DNA from: DATGMB01 sp035293845
GTDB lineage: Bacteria; Acidobacteriota; Terriglobia; Bryobacterales; Bryobacteraceae
Direction: 5' to 3'
Length of the DNA stretch: 64,000 bases
NCBI GenBank assembly: GCA_035293845.1
Contig: DATGMB010000251.1
Span: 1 to 64,000 of the forward strand
Position numbers and translations under genes: made by a program. The notes under the pieces are model-generated. The model was not told the origin of the DNA, ran no database searches, and saw only the letters and a program-made list of their open reading frames with translations. Within the stretch, counting starts at the first letter, position 1, and each line of letters begins with the position of its first letter. Positions 57,068 through 64,000 of the stretch are shown here, piece by piece.

Positions 57068-58258
57068 ATGAGAACCTTAACTGTCCTGGGCTCCACAGGA
57101 TCGATCGGCACCAACACCCTGGACGTGATCCGGCGCGCCCCCGAACTCTACCGGGTTTTTGCCCTTGCTGCCGGGCAAAATACCGGTATTTTGACGGCTC
57201 AAATCCTGGAATTCCGGCCGCGAGTTGCCGTGGTGGCGGATTCCGGCGCCCTGCAGCGGCTTACCGGCCAATTGGCTGGCTCCGGCCTTCCGCGAGGGCA
57301 ATGGCCGGAGTTAGCGTCCGGCGCCGCCGCCCTGGTGTCGATCGCCACGGCTCCGGAAGCCGATACGGTGGTTTCCGCGATCGTGGGGGTCGCCGGCCTC
57401 GAAGCGACCTACGAAGCCGTCCGGCGCGGCAAGCGGGTCGGACTGGCGAATAAGGAAGTGCTGGTTTCGGGCGGCCGGCTGGTGATGGACGCGGTCCAGG
57501 AATGCGGCGCCGAGCTTCTCCCCATCGATAGCGAGCACAACGGCGCCCACCAATGCCTCCGGGCCGGCAATCGCGGGCAGGTCGCCCGGCTGATTCTGAC
57601 GGCGTCCGGCGGCCCCTTCCGCAACACCCCGCTCGCGGAGCTGGCCTTCGTCACACCCGAACAGGCGCTGAATCATCCGACCTGGAAGATGGGGAACCGC
57701 ATCACCATCGATTCCGCCACGCTCATGAATAAGGGTTTCGAGGTGATCGAGGCGTGCTGGCTTTTCGGATTCTCTCCTTCGCAAGTGGATGTGGTGATTC
57801 ACCCGCAATCGACCGTGCACGCCATGATCGAGTACACCGATGGCAGCGTGCTTGCCCAGATCTCTGCGACGGACATGCGCATGCCCATCCAGTACGCGCT
57901 GACTCATCCGGAGCGATGCGATGCCCCTGTTCCCCGCATCGACTGGACGCAGGCCCGCCAATGGGAGTTCAGCGCTCCGGATTTCGCCAAATTCCCGCTC
58001 CTCAAGCTGGCTTATGAGTGCCAGGAGGCCGGCGGGTCGGCAACCTGTACCCTGAACGCAGCCGATGAGGTCGCGGTGGCCGCTTTTCTGCAAGGCCAGA
58101 TCTCCTTTCCGGCAATCCATGAAGTGGTGGCGGAGACTTTGTCCAGGGTGCCGCAGCGGCATCCGCGGAGTGTAGCCGATATCCTGGAAATAGACCGGGA
58201 ATCGCGCGATGTTGCGCGGCGGCAGGCCGCCACGCGCGCCGGGGCCGTAACGGCCTAA
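57068..58258 (+). CDS. dxr: 1-deoxy-D-xylulose 5-phosphate reductoisomerase
   Basis: Dxr makes 2-C-methyl-D-erythritol 4-phosphate, the committed step of the MEP isoprenoid pathway, using NADPH. The 396-residue protein shows VLGSTGSIGTNTLDV (NADPH turn), LANKEVLVSGGRL, PIDSEHNGAHQCL (catalytic Asp/Glu), SGGPFRNTPL and HPTWKMGNRITIDSATLMNK. The start at ATG 57068 gives the usual N-terminus; ATG 57053 is close. It is followed after 8 bp by rseP, a common arrangement. The long, structured leader makes post-transcriptional control possible. Confidence 0.97.
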   Translation: MRTLTVLGSTGSIGTNTLDVIRRAPELYRVFALAAGQNTGILTAQILEFRPRVAVVADSGALQRLTGQLAGSGLPRGQWPELASGAAALVSIATAPEADTVVSAIVGVAGLEATYEAVRRGKRVGLANKEVLVSGGRLVMDAVQECGAELLPIDSEHNGAHQCLRAGNRGQVARLILTASGGPFRNTPLAELAFVTPEQALNHPTWKMGNRITIDSATLMNKGFEVIEACWLFGFSPSQVDVVIHPQSTVHAMIEYTDGSVLAQISATDMRMPIQYALTHPERCDAPVPRIDWTQARQWEFSAPDFAKFPLLKLAYECQEAGGSATCTLNAADEVAVAAFLQGQISFPAIHEVVAETLSRVPQRHPRSVADILEIDRESRDVARRQAATRAGAVTA

Positions 58259-58266
58259 GGATTTTT

Positions 58267-59619
58267 ATGGTTGGTGTTTTAGAAGATTTTTTGTGGCTGC
58301 TCGTGCTCATTGGGGTGATGATCAACATCCACGAGCTCGGGCATTTCTGGGCGGCCCGCTTTTTTGACGTCAAGGTGGAGGCCTTCAGCTTCGGCTTCGG
58401 CCCCCGCCTTTTCGGTTTCCGCCGCGGCGAAACCGATTACCGGTTTTCCCTTTTGCCCATCGGCGGCTACGTAAAGATGGCCGGAGAACTGGCCGGTGAC
58501 GGCAACCCGCAAACGGCCTCGGCCTCCGTCTTCACCGACGACCCTCGCGCTCTGCCTTCCAAGCCGCGCTGGCAGCGACTGATCATCGCCTTCGCCGGCC
58601 CGTTCATGAATATGGTGTTGGCCGTTGCCGTTCTCACGGGCCTGTTCATGGTCAAGTACGAGAAGGTTTCGCCCGCCGACGAACAGGCCGTGATCGGCCA
58701 TGTGATGCCCGATTCGCCGGCTGCGAAGGCCGGCATTCGCGACGGCGACCGCCTCGTCGCCCTGGACGGCAAAAAGAACCCCACCTGGGAAGACATCGGA
58801 CTCAAGGAAGTCACCAGCGCCTACCGGCCGATGTACCTGACGGTCGAACGCGATGGCAAGACGTTCAACACGACGGTGGTTCCGATTCTCAGCGAGCGTC
58901 TCGGCGTCGGCTTTGCCGGCTGGGACGAGCGCGGGCAGATTCAGCTCGGCCAGGTCGAACCCGGCTACCCCGCCGATAAGGCCGGGCTCAAGAAGGGCGA
59001 TCTTCTCATTGCCGTGAACGGCCAGCCGATCCATTCCCAGATCAAGTTCCAGGAAATCACGAAGAGCAGCGGCGGCAAGCCCATCGAGATCGAATACCAG
59101 CGCAACGGCCAAACGCACGAAGTGAGCGTGCAGCCGGTTTATGCCAAGATCGACGGCCCCGCGCGCTGGATGATCGGCGTAGTTCCGACGCAGAAACTCA
59201 ACCTCATCACCACGAGGCTCTCCTTTCCCGACGCCCTGCGCGAATCCGTGCACCAGAACAAAAAGGGCGCGATGCTGATGGTCGAATTCCTCAAGGGCGT
59301 GGTGCAGCGCCGCATGTCGGCGAAAAACCTGTCCGGCCCGATCGGGATCGGGCAGCTTGCCGGCGACGCAGCGCGCGAAGGCCCCAGCATGTTCTTCATG
59401 CTGATGGCGACCGTCAGCCTGCAGCTTGCGATCATCAACCTGCTGCCGATTCCGATCATGGACGGCGGCGTGATCCTGATGCTGCTGGTCGAGATGGTGA
59501 TGGGCCGCGATTTGAGCCTGAACGTCAAAGAAACGGTGTTCAAGCTCGGTTTTGTGGCGATTATCGTGATCTTTGCGTTCGCGATTTACAACGATATTTC
59601 GAAGATCATTCCGGGCTAG
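58267..59619 (+). CDS. rseP: RseP-family site-2 intramembrane metalloprotease
   Basis: This 450-residue membrane protein cleaves transmembrane segments of regulators such as anti-sigma factors. The zinc site is in MINIHELGHFWAAR and the distal LLPIPIMDGGV. Two PDZ domains lie between (IGHVMPDSPAAKAGIRDGDR and LGQVEPGYPADKAGLKKGD). Four membrane segments flank them. It directly follows dxr and ends 4 nt inside the convergent TIGR03435 gene. No sigma factor gene is in the window. Confidence 0.95.
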   Translation: MVGVLEDFLWLLVLIGVMINIHELGHFWAARFFDVKVEAFSFGFGPRLFGFRRGETDYRFSLLPIGGYVKMAGELAGDGNPQTASASVFTDDPRALPSKPRWQRLIIAFAGPFMNMVLAVAVLTGLFMVKYEKVSPADEQAVIGHVMPDSPAAKAGIRDGDRLVALDGKKNPTWEDIGLKEVTSAYRPMYLTVERDGKTFNTTVVPILSERLGVGFAGWDERGQIQLGQVEPGYPADKAGLKKGDLLIAVNGQPIHSQIKFQEITKSSGGKPIEIEYQRNGQTHEVSVQPVYAKIDGPARWMIGVVPTQKLNLITTRLSFPDALRESVHQNKKGAMLMVEFLKGVVQRRMSAKNLSGPIGIGQLAGDAAREGPSMFFMLMATVSLQLAIINLLPIPIMDGGVILMLLVEMVMGRDLSLNVKETVFKLGFVAIIVIFAFAIYNDISKIIPG

Positions 59620-60500
59620 TTTTCCGCCGGCAGCTTCTCCGCCCGGTCGACCACGATGATCTCGACCGGCAATTTGCGGCTCTCCAGCCGGAGGCCCATC
59701 TCCTGAAGGCTTTGGAACACCGAGCTGGCCGGCCCGTCGCCATCGGCGGCCATGTGCCGGGCCATCTCGCCGTTGGGCGCCATGCCGGGAGCGGTGACGC
59801 CGATACTCCGGGCGACATTCCGCATCTCTTCGATCGAGAGATCCAGGGACACATCGTAAACGCCGTTCAGCTCCGTTTTGTCGACGACCGGGCGGTCCAG
59901 GAAGCGCGAAAGCATGTCGCAGAGCGTAGGCATGCTCACGCGGACGGCGGTGAGCCGCATGGCACCGCCGGCCGGGCCGATGTTCATCGGGCCCATCTGA
60001 GCATCCGTGAGGAGCGAAGCCATATTCCCGTGGTCCATGCCGCCGGGTGGAGGCGGGGGAGGGAGGCTATCGGCGGACGATTCCTTCAATTTCGGTCCGT
60101 TTTTCGCGACCACGAGCGCGTAGGCGGCGTGCTCGCGCGTGTCGCGGTGGAAGGCGAGCTGGAAGCGCTCGGCCAGCAACGCCTGGAGCATGCGGGGAAT
60201 GTCAGCGGGCGCGGCACCCTCCGGGAGCTTCGCCATGATGTTGTAGCGATCGCGGCTAATCCAGTCCGGACCGGAGACCTGGAACTGCTTCACGCGGTAC
60301 GCGGCGTGGATCAGGTCGGCCAGAGACCAGTTGGCGATATCCAGGCGCGCGCCGTCGGCCTTCATGCCGACGCGCTGCTGGCCGGACATGACCAGCATGG
60401 GATTGAGCGGTCCGGCGGTCTTGACGGTCGCCACCTCGAAAGTCTGGGCCGCGAGAGCGGCCGGAAGGGCCAGGAGCATCGGGAAGCAGGATTTCATCAT
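59616..60500 (-). CDS. TIGR03435-family exported protein
   Basis: This 294-residue protein has a Sec leader (LALPAALAAQ) followed by the family opening FEVATVKTAGPLNP. Further family blocks are WSLADLIHAAYRVKQFQVSG, RDRYNIMAKLPEG, LLAERFQLAFHRDTREHAAY, TLCDMLSRFLDRPVVDKTEL and the C-terminal EIIVVDRAEKLPAEN. A His/Pro-rich insert (PPPPPPGGMDHGNM) lies mid-protein. The function is unknown; in Solibacter the family occurs in many copies, often fused or adjacent to BlaR1/M56 genes, none of which is seen here. It gives a template for the decayed copy at 39022. Confidence 0.92.
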   Translation of the reverse strand: MMKSCFPMLLALPAALAAQTFEVATVKTAGPLNPMLVMSGQQRVGMKADGARLDIANWSLADLIHAAYRVKQFQVSGPDWISRDRYNIMAKLPEGAAPADIPRMLQALLAERFQLAFHRDTREHAAYALVVAKNGPKLKESSADSLPPPPPPGGMDHGNMASLLTDAQMGPMNIGPAGGAMRLTAVRVSMPTLCDMLSRFLDRPVVDKTELNGVYDVSLDLSIEEMRNVARSIGVTAPGMAPNGEMARHMAADGDGPASSVFQSLQEMGLRLESRKLPVEIIVVDRAEKLPAEN

Positions 60501-60588
60501 GCTGAAACAGAAGACTCTGAGGCTGCCCGGTTCTTAACGTCCTGAATCCCGTGGCCGCGGGCATTCATCTGTTAAGCTGATCCAAGCC

Positions 60589-62162
60589 ATGCACTGTACC
60601 TGCGTCCGGCATACCGAGCTCCCAGGCGTTTCCGCGCTGTTCGCGGATGTGCTCTATCACCCGGACCGCACTTCTTCCTTTTATCCGCATCCCATCCGAG
60701 ACCTGGAGGCTTACCGCGCGGCCGCGGCGCGCATCCGGTTGCCGGAAGACCGGCGCGCCGCGCTGGTGGCCGCACTGCGCGGCCGCAATCCGGCGAGCCC
60801 GGCGCTAGACCGGCTGGCGCAGCCGGGGACCGTGGCGGTAGTGACGGGGCAGCAAGTCGGACTGTTCTCCGGTCCGGCGTACACGATCTACAAGGTGCTG
60901 CATGCCGTCAAGCTGGCCGAATGGCTGACGGCCAACGGGCTGCCCGCGGTCCCGCTCTTCTGGCTGGCAACGGAGGACCACGATTTCGCCGAGGTCAACC
61001 ACGCCTGGGTCTTCGACGCCGCGCACCGGCCGGTGAAGCTCGAAATGCGCCGCTCGGCGAGCACGCAACCGGTGGGCGACGTGACGCTGATCGAGCCGCC
61101 TGTGCGCGAGTTGCGCGCGGCCTTCCAGGGGATGCCCTTCGGGGACGAAGTGGCCGATGCCGTCGAGGAGAGCTATCGCGGCGGCTCGACCATGGGACGC
61201 GCCTTCGGCGAGCTCCTGCGCCGCCTGCTGGCCGGCTTCGACGTGCCACAGGTCGACCCCATGCAGCCGGAGTTCCGGCAGCTTGCCGCTCCGGCGATGC
61301 GCGCCGCGGTTTCCGCCGCGCCGCAGCTCACGGAGGCCGTACTGGCGCGGAATCAGTCGCTCCTCGCGGCCGGCTACCACGCGCAGGTGCACGTCGAGCC
61401 GCAGACCTCGCTGTTTTTTCTGCTGGAAGGCGGCAAGCGCCTCACTCTCCGGCGGCAGGATGCCGAATACGTGCTGAACGGCCGCCGCTTCAGCACCGCT
61501 GAGCTGGCGGACCGCGCCGAATCGCTTTCTCCCAACGCCATCCTGCGCCCGGTGATTCAGGATTCCGTGCTGCCGACGGTCGCGTACATCGGCGGTCCGG
61601 CGGAGATCGCCTACCTGGCGCAATCGGCGGCGATTTACGAAGAACTCCTGGGCCGCATGCCCGTCGCGGTGCCGCGTACCGGGTTCACCATCCTGGACCA
61701 GCGCACGGAAAAGCTGATGCATCGCTATGGGATCGTGTTCAGCGATCTGTTTCATGGCGAGGAGGCGCTGCGGGAGCGGATTGCCGGGCGGCTCGTCCCG
61801 CCGGCGGTGCGCCAGGCGATGGGCCAAACCGCGGCTGCGGTGGAGGAGGCGCTGCGCCGGCTGCGCCGCGAATTGGATGCGTTCGACCCCACGCTCGCTG
61901 CAGCCATGGACCGCAGCGGCCGCAAGATTCAGTACCAGCTCGGCAAGATCGATCGCAAGGCCGGGCGGGAAGCCATGCGGCGCGATGAGCGCGCCGCCCG
62001 CGATGCCGCGTACATCTACGGCCTGATTTACCCCGAACGCCGCCTCCAGGAGCGCCTGTACTCGTTCCTCCCGTTCCTGGCGGCGCACGGCCTCGATCTG
62101 GCGGGCAGCGTGTACCGCGCGATCGAGCTGGACTGCCCGGATCACCGCCTGATGGTCGTCGG

Positions 62163-62166
<4 letters not shown>
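60589..62166 (+). CDS. bshC: BshC-type putative cysteine ligase (bacillithiol biosynthesis)
   Basis: This 525-residue cytoplasmic protein matches BshC, which adds cysteine to GlcN-malate in the last step of bacillithiol synthesis. Diagnostic blocks are AVVTGQQVGLFSGPAYTIYK, FWLATEDHDFAEVNHAW, ILRPVIQDSVLPTVAYIGGP, AYLAQSAAIYEELLGRMP, and a C-terminal coiled-coil region (about 405-470). Normal length. No bshA or bshB is in the window. The stop overlaps the next start by ATGA. Confidence 0.95.

Positions 62167-64000
<1,834 letters not shown>

Overview
The window looks like chromosomal DNA of an Acidobacteriota member, most likely from the Solibacter/Bryobacter side of the phylum. I infer this from the high GC content (judged by eye), from five very large Oar-type TonB-dependent receptors that each start with a carboxypeptidase-regulatory-like domain, from one intact and one decayed copy of the 'TIGR03435' exported-protein family that is expanded in Solibacter, and from many Sec/Tat-exported proteins. 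I saw no tRNA, rRNA, CRISPR array, transposase or phage gene.

Layout. 1-4160: the start of a ComM/YifB AAA+ ATPase, divergent from a quinone oxidoreductase, then deoB and tpiA. 4458-14745: three consecutive Oar-type receptors, the third broken by a 2-nt CA duplication. 14863-19600 (minus): uvrA, a deoxyhypusine-synthase-like gene and a CPBP membrane protease, each joined by a 4-nt ATGA overlap. 19685-23201: a zinc-ribbon protein, an SDR, a 58-aa metallothionein-like protein, a LolA-like exported protein, a second CPBP protease and a YHS protein. 23330-36686: exported amidase, exported M24 peptidase, a lone creatinase-N domain, two more Oar receptors and a Tat-exported protein of unknown function. 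36712-38959 (minus): a GMC oxidoreductase with its Tat-exported small subunit.

39022-50276 is an accessory-looking stretch. It holds a decayed TIGR03435 gene, three toxin-antitoxin modules (MazF with a ribbon-helix-helix partner, BrnTA, VapBC) within about 10 kb, an exported S9 peptidase, DUF1328, murQ-murA, an exported S41 peptidase, a LolA-like protein, a rhodanese, and an exported protein that reads as a stand-alone Hcp-like domain. 50353-56798: rmuC, a cupin, then a co-directional set of sugar transporter, hydroxypyruvate-isomerase-like enzyme, plastocyanin-like lipoprotein, YVTN beta-propeller lipoprotein and a tartronate-semialdehyde/3-hydroxyisobutyrate-type reductase. 56799-59619: a strong promoter and a structured, possibly switching RNA leader, then dxr and rseP. 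59616-64000: an intact TIGR03435 gene, bshC, and a GH63-like glycosidase that runs off the right edge.

The cell implied here scavenges polymers and peptides at its surface (receptors, exported S9/S41/M24/amidase enzymes, glycosidase, sugar porter), recycles peptidoglycan (MurQ, MurA), and carries routine housekeeping genes between these blocks. The observation I rate highest is the promoter-driven RNA upstream of dxr, which has two mutually exclusive helices.
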